Assembly: GCA_016744395.1 (NCBI GenBank)
Contig: JADGEK010000024.1
Location: forward strand, 1-55,898
From: Gammaproteobacteria bacterium
GTDB taxonomy: Bacteria > Pseudomonadota > Gammaproteobacteria > GRL18
DNA: 55,898 nucleotides
Direction of reading: 5' to 3'
Shown piece by piece: positions 16,341 through 28,832 of this stretch (position 1 is its first letter; each line of letters opens with the position of its first letter). The position numbers and the translations under genes were made by a program. The notes under the pieces were generated by a model. It searched no databases. It saw only the letters and a list, made by a program, of their open reading frames with translations, and had not been told where the DNA came from.

Positions 16341-17211
16341 TCGAATTGTTTTCTCTTTGCTCTTGAATATAGTCTTGATAGGCACTTATTAACTGGTGCC
16401 AATAGGGCCCAGGCTTACCGTGATTGATTATTTTATCATTAACTTTGGTAACGGGTAAAATTTCTTTAGTTGAGCTGGTGAGCCATATTTCTTGTGCATT
16501 GAAAAGATCTTCCTCATGAATGGCTTGCTCTTTGAGGCAAATCTCTTGTTTGTGGGCGATTTCCACAATTAAATCACGGGTAACTCCAGGTAAAAGTAAA
16601 GGGCTTTTGGGTGGGGTAATCAGGCAATTATTTAAAACAATGAATAAATTACTAGCAGAACCCTCTGTTGCTTCACCGTCTCTTACTAAGATGGTCTCTT
16701 GAGCCCCTTTATCAATGGCTTGTTGGTGTAGAAGTACATTGGGCAATAGAGAGATGGATTTTATGTGACAATTTTGCCAGCGATTATCGACTAAGGTGAT
16801 GACATGGATGCCATTTTCCATCACATCCAGAGACTGTTTTTCCATTGGTGAGGTCATTATAAAAACAGTGGGGTTATCGTACTGGGGAAAAGTGTGCTTT
16901 CTTGGGGCAACGCCACGTGTGACTTGTAAGTAAATCGATTGATCTTCAAAGTTATTTTTTTGGATCACTTGCTCAATTAACTGATGCCATTGTTTTGAAC
17001 TCAGAGGATTTTTAATCTGAATGGCATGCAGACTATTATTGAGCCGATCCAGGTGATGCTGTAAGCGAAAAGGATTTTTAGCATAAGTTGGAATGGCTTC
17101 ATAAACGCCATCTCCAAATATAAATCCCCTATCTAACACTGAAACATGTGCCTCTTTTAAGGCAATGAATTCTCCATTCAGATAAACAATGGGGTCGAGG
17201 GAATTATTCAA
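16330..17211 (-). CDS. dat: D-amino-acid (D-alanine) transaminase
   Basis: PLP fold-type IV aminotransferase, 293 residues, expected to interconvert D-alanine and D-glutamate with keto acids, in keeping with the peptidoglycan genes around it. Motifs: YLNGEFIAL, VSVLDRGFIFGDGVYE, LYLQVTRGVAPRKH-like region, and the Lys-containing SISLLPNVLLHQQAIDKGAQE segment with ATEGSASN following. The start is TTG (17211) with GAGGA 8 nt upstream. A branched-chain aminotransferase is the main alternative, but VTRGVAPRKH and the context favour Dat. Confidence 0.9.
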   Translation of the reverse strand: MNNSLDPIVYLNGEFIALKEAHVSVLDRGFIFGDGVYEAIPTYAKNPFRLQHHLDRLNNSLHAIQIKNPLSSKQWHQLIEQVIQKNNFEDQSIYLQVTRGVAPRKHTFPQYDNPTVFIMTSPMEKQSLDVMENGIHVITLVDNRWQNCHIKSISLLPNVLLHQQAIDKGAQETILVRDGEATEGSASNLFIVLNNCLITPPKSPLLLPGVTRDLIVEIAHKQEICLKEQAIHEEDLFNAQEIWLTSSTKEILPVTKVNDKIINHGKPGPYWHQLISAYQDYIQEQRENNSNER

Positions 17212-17257
17212 TGATTAAATCCTCAGGGTGTTTATCATTACTCTCAATACCTTGGTG

Positions 17258-18403
17258 TTATTCAAGCATCATTAATGCACTGTCTTTTGCTTGTTGCCAT
17301 AGACTACCTTCTTCAATAGTCTTAAGTGCAATTAATGGTGAGCTGCTTAACAACTTGTCATTGAGGCGTATTTCAACTTTACCTAATTGTTGCCCCTGGC
17401 TAATAGGAGCAACCAGGGGGCTGTCGATATTAATCGAAGGCTTCAAATTTTTATATTGACCTCGTGGAATAGTGACCGCAAGTTCTTTTTTAACACCCAG
17501 AGGAAGTTGTTGGCTGCTGCCTTTAAATATACGTACTGTTTTGAGTGCCTTGTTAACAGGATAAACAACATGGGATTCATAGAAACGAAAGCCAAAATTT
17601 AATAATTTTTGTGATTCCTGAGCTCTGGCATTGGCACTGTCGGTTCCTAATACTACAGAGACCAGCCTCATATTGTTTCGTTTTGCGGATGACAGTAGGC
17701 AATATCCTGCATCATCAGTAAAGCCTGTTTTCATACCATCAACGGTGCTGTCGCGCCAAAGTAATTTGTTGCGGTTAGGTTGGGTAATATTGTTGTAAGT
17801 GAACTCTTTGGTTGAATACCATTTGTAATATTGAGGAAAACGTTTAATGAGCGCATTGGCTAAAATTGCTAAATCTTTAGCGCTGGTTTTATGGTCTGGA
17901 TTAGGCAGTCCTGTGCTATTGAGAAAATTACTACTGTGCATGCCCAGTTCTTGTGCATGCTGGTTCATTAGCGCGGCAAAAGTATCTTCACTACCCGCAA
18001 TGTGTTCTGCAAGGGCGACACTGGCATCATTGCCAGACTGAATAATCATGCCTTGAAGGAGGTCTTCAATGGATACTTTTGAGTTAACTTTGATGAACAT
18101 TCTTGAACCTGGTGTTTTCCAGGCTTTCTTACTAACAGTGACCATATCACTGAGTTGTATATTACCTTCTTCCAGTTCAGAAAAAACCACATAGGCGGTC
18201 ATGACTTTAGTGATGCTGGCAGGTGCAACCGGCATATTGGCATTATTTTCAGAAATGACTTTGTTGCTGTTAAAGTCAATCAGGATATATGATTTGGCAG
18301 CAATGGCAGGTGCTTTGGGAATGACCTTGGGTATAGCATGAATATTAATGGAAAAAAAGAGTGTAAAAACAAGGATAAAGAAATAGGTAAGAGTCCGTTT
18401 CAT
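17258..18403 (-). CDS. dacA: D-alanyl-D-alanine carboxypeptidase DacA (PBP5/6 type)
   Basis: Trims the terminal D-Ala of peptidoglycan pentapeptides in the periplasm. 381 residues. A signal peptide at residues 1-24 is followed by SITK (nucleophile Ser motif in PASITKVMTAYV), SGN (QSGNDASVALAEH) and KTG (MKTGFTDDAG). The C-terminal PBP5-type beta domain ends with a likely amphipathic membrane anchor (SLWQQAKDSALMMLE). Same strand as dat, 46 bp away. Confidence 0.96.
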   Translation of the reverse strand: MKRTLTYFFILVFTLFFSINIHAIPKVIPKAPAIAAKSYILIDFNSNKVISENNANMPVAPASITKVMTAYVVFSELEEGNIQLSDMVTVSKKAWKTPGSRMFIKVNSKVSIEDLLQGMIIQSGNDASVALAEHIAGSEDTFAALMNQHAQELGMHSSNFLNSTGLPNPDHKTSAKDLAILANALIKRFPQYYKWYSTKEFTYNNITQPNRNKLLWRDSTVDGMKTGFTDDAGYCLLSSAKRNNMRLVSVVLGTDSANARAQESQKLLNFGFRFYESHVVYPVNKALKTVRIFKGSSQQLPLGVKKELAVTIPRGQYKNLKPSINIDSPLVAPISQGQQLGKVEIRLNDKLLSSSPLIALKTIEEGSLWQQAKDSALMMLE

Positions 18404-18593
18404 AAATTTCTAGCTCGAGTGTTGTAATGGAGTTCAAATTTTAACTTAAATCAAGCTAAAAAAGAATGATTTTGAATAAAAACAAATAGAAGCAATAAAG
18501 GTAAAAAATACTAATCCAGAGGGTTCTGTCAGGCTTATGATGTTTCTTTTAACTCATTGTTGAACATTTAAAGTTCAATATGGTTTCCCCTGC

Positions 18594-19535
18594 CTATTCA
18601 ATCACAATTCGATGTTTTTCAAACCCTTTTTTTGTCAGTTTGACTGCCATGCTGTCTGCTTGTTCGGCGCTGCTCAGAGGGCCAAGACGAACGCGATAAT
18701 ACTTTTGTCCATTTTTTAGTATGGTTGAGACATTGGCCTGATTAAATGAGAGGGCTGAATTCACCTGATTTTTTAGTTGATGTGCATTTTGTGAACTGAT
18801 AAATGCACCTAACTGTAGAAATAGGCCAACCGAAGAGGGTTTTGCCTCGGTTATTGTATTAGGTGTCCTTGAAGATATAGGTGCCAGTGTGTTTTCTGCA
18901 GGAGGGAGGTCTGTTTGGGGTTGGGCAGAAGCGGTGTTGTATGATTGGCCAGGATTAATGGCGACCACTTCTACTAAGCCTGTTCCCGTTGCCTTAATGC
19001 CTAATTTTACAGCCGCTGTATGTGATAGATCGATAATGCGATTTTCATGGAAAGGACCGCGGTCATTAACTTTCAGGATCACTTCGCGACCATTTTTTAA
19101 ATTGGTGACTTTGACATAGGTGGGCAAGGGCAATGTTTTGTGTGCAGCAGTCATACCGTGCATATTATAAGGCTCACCACTGGAAGTTCGCTTGCCATGA
19201 AATTTACTGCCATACCATGAGGCAAGACCTCTTTCTTTATAGTTTTGACTGGATGACATCACATGGTAGCGTTTACCAAGCACGACATAAGATTTCGGAT
19301 TACCTGAACGACTGCGTTGAGTCGGCTTAGGGACTGCATTGGGTATTTGTGAAACGTCAACTTGTTCTGAAGGGGCTCTATCAAATTCCATGTCATAGCG
19401 ACTGGATGACGATGGACTGCTGCTTCCACAAGAGCTTAATAGCCATGGAATAAGCAAGTATATAATTATAAATAGCCACGGTGATAAACCTGCTTTCAAA
19501 GAGCTAAGAAAAACGTTTACAGCTGATGGATTCAT
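18594..19535 (-). CDS. rlpA: RlpA family septal-ring lipoprotein
   Basis: A 313-residue lipoprotein with lipobox LLSSC near residue 36, followed by a Ser-rich linker. A double-psi beta-barrel domain (ERGLASWYGSKFHGKRTSSGE, TVKVTNLKNGR-like, VNDRGPFHENRIIDLS) and a C-terminal SPOR domain (GLFLQLGAFISSQNA to the end) that binds denuded glycan. RlpA is a lytic transglycosylase in Pseudomonas; activity varies among species. Its ATG overlaps the mltB stop by one base (TAATG), so the pair is translationally coupled. Confidence 0.95.
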   Translation of the reverse strand: MNPSAVNVFLSSLKAGLSPWLFIIIYLLIPWLLSSCGSSSPSSSSRYDMEFDRAPSEQVDVSQIPNAVPKPTQRSRSGNPKSYVVLGKRYHVMSSSQNYKERGLASWYGSKFHGKRTSSGEPYNMHGMTAAHKTLPLPTYVKVTNLKNGREVILKVNDRGPFHENRIIDLSHTAAVKLGIKATGTGLVEVVAINPGQSYNTASAQPQTDLPPAENTLAPISSRTPNTITEAKPSSVGLFLQLGAFISSQNAHQLKNQVNSALSFNQANVSTILKNGQKYYRVRLGPLSSAEQADSMAVKLTKKGFEKHRIVIE

Positions 19536-20563
19536 TATTTCTTTAGCCTTTGTTCAGCCTCATAGGCCTGTTTTATTTCCTGACTCAGTTGATAAACTGC
19601 CATAGAATAGAGTGTGCTATGGTTATATCGTGAGATGACATAAAAATTATTATAGCCAAGCCAATATTCCTTGCCAGCTTTTTGTTTCAAAATAAGTAAA
19701 ATAGCTGGGGTTTTATCATCCACTGATGCTTTACCCTGGATTCCTTTTTCTCTAAACTGAGCGACATTGAGTTTGAGCTTACAACTTCTTCGGCAGCCAT
19801 CCTCTTTGCTAATGGTGTTGTTGTTACTTAATTGAACTTGATCGGTGACTGGCTGGCCTCTTTTCCAACCATGACGCTTGAAATAGTTGGCGACACTGCC
19901 AATGGCATCGGTATTATTTTTCCAAATGTCCTTTATGCCATCCCCATCAAAATCAACAGCATAACTTTGAAAACTACTGGGAATAAATTGTCCCATTCCC
20001 ATGGCACCTGCATAAGATCCTTTTTTGCTCAGAGGATCAAATTTTTGTTCCTGACTCATAATGAGAAAATGTTTTAATTCACCGCGGAAAAATTTACTTC
20101 GTTTTGGGTATTTAAATGCCAGGGTGGATAGGGCATCCATGACTCGATAACTACCTTGCAGGCGACCATAATAAGTTTCAACACCAATGATAGCCACCAT
20201 GATTTCTGGAGCAATACCATAGGTTTTTTCTGCATAGTCAATAATGTCGCTATTTTCCTGCCAGAATGTGACACCCTGATTAATGCGCTTTGAGGTCAGA
20301 AAAATTTTTCGGTATTCATGCCAGGCTTTACTTTTTTCGGCTGGACGACTGATGGCATCAAGAATTTTTTGCTTAATTTTAACTTGTGAGAATAATGACT
20401 CAAGTTCATTTTTCTTAAAATTATGTTTCTTGACCATTTCATTAATAAAAACTTGAACATCAGGATTTTTATCCAAAGTGGCTGCAGAGCTATTGCCCAT
20501 GATCATGAGCATAGAAATTAATAGACTTAGAGTGGTAAAAAAAGTTCTTTGTCCTGACAACAT
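19535..20563 (-). CDS. mltB: lytic murein transglycosylase B
   Basis: Cleaves glycan strands of peptidoglycan to form 1,6-anhydro ends. The 342 residues begin with a signal peptide (about 1-28, ending SSAA); unlike E. coli MltB no lipobox Cys is visible, so the protein may be soluble in the periplasm. The catalytic Glu lies in IIGVETYYGRLQG, and GAMGMGQFIPSSF plus a DFDGDGIKDIW EF-hand-like loop are typical. AGGAA precedes the ATG. Confidence 0.95.
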   Translation of the reverse strand: MLSGQRTFFTTLSLLISMLMIMGNSSAATLDKNPDVQVFINEMVKKHNFKKNELESLFSQVKIKQKILDAISRPAEKSKAWHEYRKIFLTSKRINQGVTFWQENSDIIDYAEKTYGIAPEIMVAIIGVETYYGRLQGSYRVMDALSTLAFKYPKRSKFFRGELKHFLIMSQEQKFDPLSKKGSYAGAMGMGQFIPSSFQSYAVDFDGDGIKDIWKNNTDAIGSVANYFKRHGWKRGQPVTDQVQLSNNNTISKEDGCRRSCKLKLNVAQFREKGIQGKASVDDKTPAILLILKQKAGKEYWLGYNNFYVISRYNHSTLYSMAVYQLSQEIKQAYEAEQRLKK

Positions 20564-20779
20564 AAAAAATGTTCCTGTCCTATTATCTTTTAAAAAAAGA
20601 GTTAAAAATAAGTAACGCTAGAGTATCAATCTTTAGGACTCATTAAATTGCTGTTTCAAAATAATGAGTAGTCTTTATTTAACATCACTCATTCTGATAC
20701 TTAGTATTTAGTACCAGTTTGTCCGTAAATCACTCATCATCAGGATAAGTGACTCTAAGAAATAAATTTTTAAAACTTA

Positions 20780-21886
20780 CTAATGAGCTAATAACTTTCT
20801 ATGAGTGTGGATAGACATTAAAATACCAAAGCCTGCCATTAAAGTCACAATAGAAGTACCACCATAACTCACCAGAGGTAGTGGTACTCCCACAACAGGT
20901 AATATGCCACTGACCATGCCAATATTAACAAATATGTACACCAGAAAGGTTAAAACAATACTGGCACCAAGTAAACGGGCAAATGTGCCATGAGCCTGAG
21001 TGGTGATGTAAATACCCCGAAAAATAATAAACAGGTAGATACTAAGAAGTAACAAAATACCACTAAAACCAAACTCTTCAGCAAAGACAGAAAAAATAAA
21101 GTCGGTATGGCGCTCAGGTAAAAATTCCAGGTGTGATTGAGTACCGTTCAGCCAGCCTTTGCCAAAAGTACCACCAGAGCCAATGGCAATTTTAGATTGA
21201 ATTATATGGTAGCCACTGCCCAGAGGGTCAGATTCGGGATTCAGCATTGTGAGTACTCGTTGACGCTGATAATCTCGCATAAGAAAAAGCCACATCGGTA
21301 TTGTGAAAGCAATACCTGCAAAGGCAAAACCTAAAATCAATCGCCAGGAAACACCAGCCATAAAAATAACAAATAAGCCCGCACTACTCACCAAAAGAGA
21401 TGTCCCCAAATCAGGTTGTTTGGCAATCAATAAAACGGGAAGCAGTAAAATAATCAGAGAAATGATAAGGTGCCTGTTACGCGGTGGAATATGCCCGCCA
21501 GACAGATACCATGCCAGCATCATAGGGACTGCCAGTTTCATCATCTCTGAAGGTTGAAAACGAAAAAAACCAAGATCCAACCAACGTTGAGCACCTAAGA
21601 CTTTGGTGCCTATGAGCAATACTGCAACGAGCATAGTGCTACCAATGATAAATAAAATGGGTGACCAGCGACGCATGGCATCGGGTGATATCTGGGCAAT
21701 TATTATCATGACAACAAACGCAATGCCCAGACGAATACCCTGGCGCTGCATTAACGCCACATTCTCTCCACTGGCACTATAAAGAATGACCTGGCCTATG
21801 GCGATCAAAGCAATCAATCCCAATAATAAAGTTAAATCGATGTGCAGACGGAAAAAAAGTCCTTGTGATGAGGCTCGACTAGCCAT
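20780..21886 (-). CDS. rodA: rod-shape glycosyltransferase RodA
   Basis: SEDS-family peptidoglycan polymerase of the elongasome, working with PBP2. About 368 residues, largely ten membrane helices. Motifs include [32 protein letters not shown] and [19 protein letters not shown]. The ATG at 21886 (MASRASSQG) has a GAGGA site 8 nt upstream; the ATG at 21901 lies too close to its upstream AGGA. With this start it overlaps mrdA by 8 bp. Confidence 0.96.
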   Translation of the reverse strand: MASRASSQGLFFRLHIDLTLLLGLIALIAIGQVILYSASGENVALMQRQGIRLGIAFVVMIIIAQISPDAMRRWSPILFIIGSTMLVAVLLIGTKVLGAQRWLDLGFFRFQPSEMMKLAVPMMLAWYLSGGHIPPRNRHLIISLIILLLPVLLIAKQPDLGTSLLVSSAGLFVIFMAGVSWRLILGFAFAGIAFTIPMWLFLMRDYQRQRVLTMLNPESDPLGSGYHIIQSKIAIGSGGTFGKGWLNGTQSHLEFLPERHTDFIFSVFAEEFGFSGILLLLSIYLFIIFRGIYITTQAHGTFARLLGASIVLTFLVYIFVNIGMVSGILPVVGVPLPLVSYGGTSIVTLMAGFGILMSIHTHRKLLAH

Positions 21887-23861
21887 GTGGGTGATCCTCA
21901 TGTCCTTTTTGTTGAGATGAAGCTGTGCTATCAGGTTTAACCACAGGTATTGGTGTTGTTTTTCTTATCGGTTCTTCTGGTGGTATGGGTGTTGGGTTAT
22001 TGAGTTCTTCGTCGCTAAACTGGTTGAGGTAAGCTTCAATGACTTTACCTGCGATAGGAGCTGCCACAGAGCCACCATGACCACCGTTTTCAACCACAAC
22101 AGCAATGGCTATCTTAGGGTTTTTGACTGGGGCAAAAGCCATGAACAAGGCATGATCTTTCAGGCGTTCTTCAAGTTCCTCTTCTTTATAAGTAGCATCT
22201 TGAGCCACTGAAAAGACTTGAGCTGTACCTGTTTTACCTGCAATTTCATATCGCATATCAGGTTTATTAAGCCGTCTGGCTGTTCCTCGGGCACTGTGAA
22301 TGACTGATTTCATTCCATGATACACTTCGTTCCAGTTCTCCTGGCGTTTTATAGGTATTTTACGCACCATTTGTGGGTTGACCAGACGGGGAACAGGATC
22401 GACTTTTCGTTGAATGGCACTGACCAGTTGAGGCTTAAAATGTTGGCCGCCATTTGCCAGGGTTGCCGTGCCAAGAGCAAGCTGAAGGGGAGTTACCAAT
22501 ACATAACCCTGTCCTATACCTGCAATAACGGTTTCACCTGGAAACCAGACCTGTTTACGCACTCTTTTTTTCCATTCTTTGGATGGCATTAAGCCGCTGC
22601 GCTCACCCAGTATGTCAATACCTGAACGTTGACCAAAACCAAAAGAGGTCATGAATTGATGCATTTTGTCGATGCCTAGCTGAAATGCGAGATCATAGTA
22701 AAATACATCGCAGGACTGAATGATGGACTTACTAATGTCAGTTTTACCATGTCCCCATTTTTTCCAGTCGCGATATTTATGGGCTTTCCCTTTTAGCTGA
22801 TAGTAACCAGGGCAAAAGATTTCATGGTCCAGTTGAATGGTATTGGTCTCAAGACCAGCAAGCGCAAAGAAAGGTTTTGTGGTTGAACCAGGTGGATAGC
22901 CTCCCAGAATGGTTCTATTATATAAAGGGCGTTCCCATGAGGTGTTCAATGCCTTATAAGTTTTTGAATCAATACCGTTAACGAATAAGTTTGCGTCGTA
23001 ATCGGGCATACTCACCATTGCGAGTACATGACCATTTTCAGGATTAATAGCCACCAGTGCACCACGCTTATCAGCAAAAGCATCAATGGCTACTTTTTGT
23101 AACTTAATATCAAGGTTGAGGTAGAGGTCATTACCAGGAACGGGGTTACTACGCTCCAGTACACGCAAAACTCGGCCACGGACATTGGTCTCAACTTTTT
23201 GATAACCAACCTGACCATGCAGTAATGCTTCATAGGATTTTTCGATGCCTAGCTTGCCTGTGTGGTTAGTACCACTGTAATTAGTCACAGGTAATGTTTT
23301 CAATTCTTTTTCATTGATGCGGCCGACATAACCTACGATATGAGATGTTTCTTTACCATAGGGATAAAAGCGACTCAATTGGGCTTTAATCTCGACCCCA
23401 GGAAGGCGATGTAAGTTGACTGAAATAATGGCCACTTCTTCATCGTTCAAACGAAAGCGTAAAGGTATGCCTTCAAAACGTCGCTTACGGCGCACTTCTT
23501 TTCTGAATTTTTTAATATCGATGTCACGTAGGTTGACTAAAAGGGATAATTCATTGAGTAGATTATCAATATCAGAGGTTTGCTCGGGTATGATTTGCAG
23601 CGTGTAGGAAGGTAGATTTTCTGCCAGAATGATGCCGTTACGATCATAAATGAGTCCCCTGGTGGGTGGGAGTGCTTGAACGGAGACACGATTATTTTGT
23701 GACAGTGTTGTAAAATGTTCATGATTATTAATTTGTAAAACAAACAGACGAAAAGTCAGAATGCCAAATAAAATCACAGTAAAGAATAGAGCGACGAGAC
23801 TGCGATTATGAAAAATGCGCTGTTCGATAAAGTGATCTTTAAAATGCTGTTTTTGTACCAT
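21879..23861 (-). CDS. mrdA: penicillin-binding protein 2 (MrdA)
   Basis: Class B transpeptidase for cell elongation. 660 residues: short cytosolic tail, one membrane helix ([20 protein letters not shown]), pedestal domain with [15 protein letters not shown], and the transpeptidase domain with STTK ([12 protein letters not shown]), the SCD triad ([13 protein letters not shown]) and KTG ([10 protein letters not shown]). The Pro-rich C-terminus ([20 protein letters not shown]) is likely flexible. It follows mreD and overlaps rodA in one elongasome operon. Confidence 0.96.
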   Translation of the reverse strand: MVQKQHFKDHFIEQRIFHNRSLVALFFTVILFGILTFRLFVLQINNHEHFTTLSQNNRVSVQALPPTRGLIYDRNGIILAENLPSYTLQIIPEQTSDIDNLLNELSLLVNLRDIDIKKFRKEVRRKRRFEGIPLRFRLNDEEVAIISVNLHRLPGVEIKAQLSRFYPYGKETSHIVGYVGRINEKELKTLPVTNYSGTNHTGKLGIEKSYEALLHGQVGYQKVETNVRGRVLRVLERSNPVPGNDLYLNLDIKLQKVAIDAFADKRGALVAINPENGHVLAMVSMPDYDANLFVNGIDSKTYKALNTSWERPLYNRTILGGYPPGSTTKPFFALAGLETNTIQLDHEIFCPGYYQLKGKAHKYRDWKKWGHGKTDISKSIIQSCDVFYYDLAFQLGIDKMHQFMTSFGFGQRSGIDILGERSGLMPSKEWKKRVRKQVWFPGETVIAGIGQGYVLVTPLQLALGTATLANGGQHFKPQLVSAIQRKVDPVPRLVNPQMVRKIPIKRQENWNEVYHGMKSVIHSARGTARRLNKPDMRYEIAGKTGTAQVFSVAQDATYKEEELEERLKDHALFMAFAPVKNPKIAIAVVVENGGHGGSVAAPIAGKVIEAYLNQFSDEELNNPTPIPPEEPIRKTTPIPVVKPDSTASSQQKGHEDHPHG

Positions 23862-23903
23862 GAGGGTTTTTAGCTTATCTTCATCTTTAAGTTTACACTT
23901 TTT

Positions 23904-24392
23904 TTAATTAACACCGTATAGGCGTCGGATTGCGCGCATTAAATAGAAAAGCCATGGCCAAACAAGCATACTGGTTAAAGAGGGTAACCAGTAAGACCAG
24001 TCATTTGGAGCATGTCCAGTAATACCATTAATCCATAGAACTATAATTTGCGATAAAGTCACTAATAACAAAATGATTAGAGATTGCTGAAGCAAAGGGT
24101 ATAGTCGAATACGGATGTGTAATTTATAGGATAAGTAGGCAATAATTGAAAGAGTCATTGCATGCAATCCTAAGAGACTGCCTGTGTGTATATCCAGTAA
24201 AAACCCCACTGTCCAGCCTGTAAAAATACCTGCTCGATGAGGCAGAGCCATACACCAATAGATGAGCACCAGAGTAATCCATTCTGGCCGGTAAACTTCA
24301 AGGTTGTCTGGAACGGGGAGCATGGTCAGAATAAAGGCCACGGCAAAACTGACCAGAATGATGATACCACCATGGGAAACAGGTCTACTCAT
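23904..24392 (-). CDS. mreD: rod-shape-determining protein MreD
   Basis: Integral membrane component of the MreBCD complex, 162 residues with five to six helices. Motifs: GWTVGFLLDIHTGSLLGLHAM and QQSLIILLLVTLSQI. The start at ATG 24392 is supported by a perfect AAGGAGG site 9 nt upstream and by the family start (MSRPVSHGGIIIL). It overlaps the end of mreC by 8 bp. Confidence 0.93.
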   Translation of the reverse strand: MSRPVSHGGIIILVSFAVAFILTMLPVPDNLEVYRPEWITLVLIYWCMALPHRAGIFTGWTVGFLLDIHTGSLLGLHAMTLSIIAYLSYKLHIRIRLYPLLQQSLIILLLVTLSQIIVLWINGITGHAPNDWSYWLPSLTSMLVWPWLFYLMRAIRRLYGVN

Positions 24393-25350
24393 GTGCTGTT
24401 GCCTCCTTAAGTGTTGACGACTCCCTATGTGTTGATGACTCCTCTCGTGGCGATAAAACAGGTAAACCCTTCTGCTGAGAAATCTCTTGAGTCTCATCCT
24501 GTTCTTGATCAGAGAGCAATTGAGGTGCATTTTCCTGAGCCATGACTAATAACACTTCGCGACTTTGTTCAAGATGGGCAGATGCCTCTGCTGTGATTTT
24601 AGCAAAAGGTTGCCCTGGGTCGCGCATAATATTGGTGACCACAGCAACTGGGTAACCTTCAGGAAACCGTCCACCAAGACCAGAAGTAATCAATAAATCA
24701 CCCAGCTCAATATCGGCATTATTGGGCAGGTTTTGCACTTCCAGATAATTGGCAGCCCCAGTGCCGTATAGTACTGTTCTTAAGCCATTGCGGTTAATTT
24801 GAACGGGAATGGCATGAGAAGGATCGGTAATTAAAATCGCGGTACTGGAAGGAATGCCCGGGTGAATAACTTGCCCCATAATACCATAGGCATCCAGAAT
24901 AGGCTGGCCTGAATAGACACTGTTCCGTTGCCCTTTATTGATCACTATCTGACGTTTATAGGGGTCAAGATCAACGGCGATGGTTTCGGCAATAAGCATT
25001 TGGTCGCTTAATTTTCGAGATGATTTCAGCAATGAACGCAGGCGAATATTTTCAGCCTGTAGAGAAGTAAATTTTTGCAATTGGGCTTTGAGTAATAAAT
25101 TCTCAGTGCGACGAGTTTCATTTTCAGTAATCAGAGACTGATGGGAATTGAATTGGACATCCAGCCAAAGACCCATGTCAGTTGGAATGCTGGCAATGGT
25201 CTGCAATGGATAAATAACAAGGCTGAATAGACTCCTGACACCGCTAAGCATATGAGTTCGGTGATCGGCACTCATTAATATAATGGACAATACCACTACA
25301 AAAATTAAGCGTGCCAGATAGGAGGAATCTTCGTCAAATAACTGTTTTAT
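24385..25350 (-). CDS. mreC: cell-shape protein MreC, probable non-canonical start
   Basis: Bitopic protein linking MreB to periplasmic wall synthases; it has a coiled coil (residues about 70-110) and two beta domains (GQPILDAYGIMGQVIHPG, TSGLGGRFPEGYPVAVV). The first normal start in frame is GTG at 25296, but that removes most of the membrane helix. The frame is open upstream and encodes IKQLFDEDSSYLARLIFVVV, which fits the family N-terminus (MKPLF...LRLL). No ATG, GTG or TTG exists there; an ATA at 25350-25348 has GGAG 8 nt upstream. I therefore extend the gene to that ATA; the GTG start remains the conservative alternative. Confidence 0.85.
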   Translation of the reverse strand: MKQLFDEDSSYLARLIFVVVLSIILMSADHRTHMLSGVRSLFSLVIYPLQTIASIPTDMGLWLDVQFNSHQSLITENETRRTENLLLKAQLQKFTSLQAENIRLRSLLKSSRKLSDQMLIAETIAVDLDPYKRQIVINKGQRNSVYSGQPILDAYGIMGQVIHPGIPSSTAILITDPSHAIPVQINRNGLRTVLYGTGAANYLEVQNLPNNADIELGDLLITSGLGGRFPEGYPVAVVTNIMRDPGQPFAKITAEASAHLEQSREVLLVMAQENAPQLLSDQEQDETQEISQQKGLPVLSPREESSTHRESSTLKEATAHE

Positions 25351-25468
25351 AGGATGGGCTCCGACAGAGAACTGCTTAATTCTTTCTTATCTAGCTCAAT
25401 GGCATATTCAAGGCAGAAATATTCACAACAGTTCATGACTTTCTTAAACAAATGAAAAATTGAATCAA

Positions 25469-25494
25469 GCGGACTGACTTCAGTTCACATCCGC
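25469..25494. other. hairpin between mreB and mreC
   Basis: GCGG (25469-25472) pairs with CCGC (25491-25494), and ACTGA pairs with TCAGT inside. No strong T-run follows on the minus strand, so it may be an mRNA processing or attenuation structure rather than a full terminator. It lies 46-70 bp after the mreB stop. Confidence 0.35.
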
Positions 25495-25538
25495 TCAAAA
25501 ATAGTTGACTACTCAATCAACGATTAATTCAATACGAA

Positions 25539-26994
<1,456 letters not shown>

Positions 26995-27285
26995 ATGTCC
27001 AAGTTGGATAAAAGTGATGTTGAAAAAATAGCCTTTTTAGCAAGGCTTGGTATTGATGAACAGGATATTCCTGAGTATGCAACTAATCTATCCAATATTC
27101 TGGATATGGTTGAGCAATTGGACTCAGTAGATACTGACGGTGTCAAACCAATGGCCCATCCTCTGGATGCCGTACAACGTTTACGTGCTGATGTTGTGAC
27201 TGAGGTCAATGACAGAGAAAATTTGCAGGCCTATGCGCCAGAGATATCAGATGGTTTGTATCTGGTGCCTAAAGTGATTGAATAA
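26995..27285 (+). CDS. gatC: Asp-tRNA(Asn)/Glu-tRNA(Gln) amidotransferase subunit GatC
   Basis: Small linker subunit (96 residues) that wraps around GatA and stabilises GatCAB, which amidates misacylated Glu-tRNA(Gln) or Asp-tRNA(Asn). Family features: [42 protein letters not shown] and a C-terminal VPKVIE. It heads the gatC-gatA-gatB-hslO series. Confidence 0.97.
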   Translation: MSKLDKSDVEKIAFLARLGIDEQDIPEYATNLSNILDMVEQLDSVDTDGVKPMAHPLDAVQRLRADVVTEVNDRENLQAYAPEISDGLYLVPKVIE

Positions 27286-27377
27286 TCGGCGGGCCCTCAT
27301 TAAAAACAAGGGGGCACAATAGAATGACTTATTTTTGACAACTCTTTATTTTGAAAGAGTTATTTTGGAAGAGAATG

Positions 27378-28832
27378 ATGCATAACAAAACCATTACTGA
27401 ACTCAGTGCTGGACTCGAAGCAGGGGAATTTTCAAGTGTTGAATTGACCCAAACTTATCTGGATCGAATTAAATTACTGGATAAACAATTAAACAGTTTC
27501 ATTACCATGACCCCGGAACTTGCGCTTGAGCAGGCAAAAAATGCAGACGCACAACGTGCGGCAGGCAACGTCGGTCTTTTAAATGGCATTCCTTTGGCTC
27601 AAAAAGACATTTTCTGCACTAAAGGTGTGAAAACGTCCTGTGGTTCAAAAATGCTTGAGCCTTTTATTTCACCCTATGATGCGACCACTATCAGTCAATT
27701 CAATGAGTCAGGTGCGGTCATGTTGGGAAAAACCAATATGGATGAATTTGCAATGGGCTCATCCAATGAAACCTCCTGGTACGGCACCGTCAAAAATCCA
27801 TGGAATACGGATGCGGTTCCTGGTGGTTCTTCGGGAGGCTCAGCCGCTGTAGTGGCTGCGCGTTTGGCGGCTGCTTCCACAGGTACGGATACAGGTGGTT
27901 CGATTCGCCAACCCGCTTCATTTTGCGGTATTACAGGTTTAAAACCGACTTATGGCCGTGTGTCACGCTATGGCATGATTGCCTTTGCTTCTAGTTTGGA
28001 TCAAGCTGGGCCAATGACTCGTACTGCTGAAGATGCTGCATTGATGCTTAATGTCATGGCGGGTCATGATCTGAGAGATTCCACAAGCGTTGATGTTGCA
28101 GTGCCCGACTACAGAGCAGATTTAAATGAATCAGTTGAAGGTTTGAAAATTGGTTTACCTAAAGAATTTTTTTCCGAAGGTTTGAATGATGGAGTGGCCA
28201 AAGTCATCGAATCGGCCGTGAAAGAATATGAAAAAATGGGCGCAATCATTAAAGAAATCAGTTTACCAACCAGTAAGCTGGCTGTGCCCACTTATTACAT
28301 CATTGCACCATCAGAATGTTCTTCAAATCTGTCACGCATGGACGGTGTTCGATTTGGACATCGATGTGAAGACCCCAAAGATTTAAGTGATTTATACATC
28401 CGTTCTCGTGGCGAAGGTTTTGGCCCTGAAGTTAAACGTCGTATTCTGGTGGGAACCTACGCTTTATCTGAAGGTTTCTATGATGCCTATTATGTTAAAG
28501 CACAGAAGACTCGTCGTTTGATTAGTAATGATTTTAATCAGGCGTTTGATGAGGTTGATGTCATCATGGGACCTGCTGCGCCTTCAACAGCATTTAACAT
28601 TGGTGAATTAACCGATGATCCCATTACTATGTACTTATCGGACATTTACACCATTGCAGTGAATCTTGCAGGTCTTCCTGGTATGTCCATTCCAGCAGGA
28701 TTTTCGAACGATATGCCTGTTGGTTTGCAATTAATTGGTAAACATTTTGCGGAAGCAAAATTATTGAATGTGGCGCACCAGTTTCAAAAAGAAACGGACT
28801 GGCACTTAAAAGCACCAACTGCTTTTAAATAG
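27378..28832 (+). CDS. gatA: GatCAB amidotransferase subunit A
   Basis: Amidase subunit that releases ammonia from glutamine. 484 residues from ATG 27378 ([13 protein letters not shown]), chosen because GGAAGAG lies 5 nt upstream; TTG 27351 would add nine residues foreign to the family. The Ser-cis-Ser-Lys triad is visible: Lys in LAQKDIFC, the amidase signature [16 protein letters not shown] and [13 protein letters not shown]. Confidence 0.97.
   Translation: MHNKTITELSAGLEAGEFSSVELTQTYLDRIKLLDKQLNSFITMTPELALEQAKNADAQRAAGNVGLLNGIPLAQKDIFCTKGVKTSCGSKMLEPFISPYDATTISQFNESGAVMLGKTNMDEFAMGSSNETSWYGTVKNPWNTDAVPGGSSGGSAAVVAARLAAASTGTDTGGSIRQPASFCGITGLKPTYGRVSRYGMIAFASSLDQAGPMTRTAEDAALMLNVMAGHDLRDSTSVDVAVPDYRADLNESVEGLKIGLPKEFFSEGLNDGVAKVIESAVKEYEKMGAIIKEISLPTSKLAVPTYYIIAPSECSSNLSRMDGVRFGHRCEDPKDLSDLYIRSRGEGFGPEVKRRILVGTYALSEGFYDAYYVKAQKTRRLISNDFNQAFDEVDVIMGPAAPSTAFNIGELTDDPITMYLSDIYTIAVNLAGLPGMSIPAGFSNDMPVGLQLIGKHFAEAKLLNVAHQFQKETDWHLKAPTAFK

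Noticed and set aside
17211..17459. Plus-strand frame opposite dacA
   Set aside because: Shadow of the dacA coding strand; no independent support.
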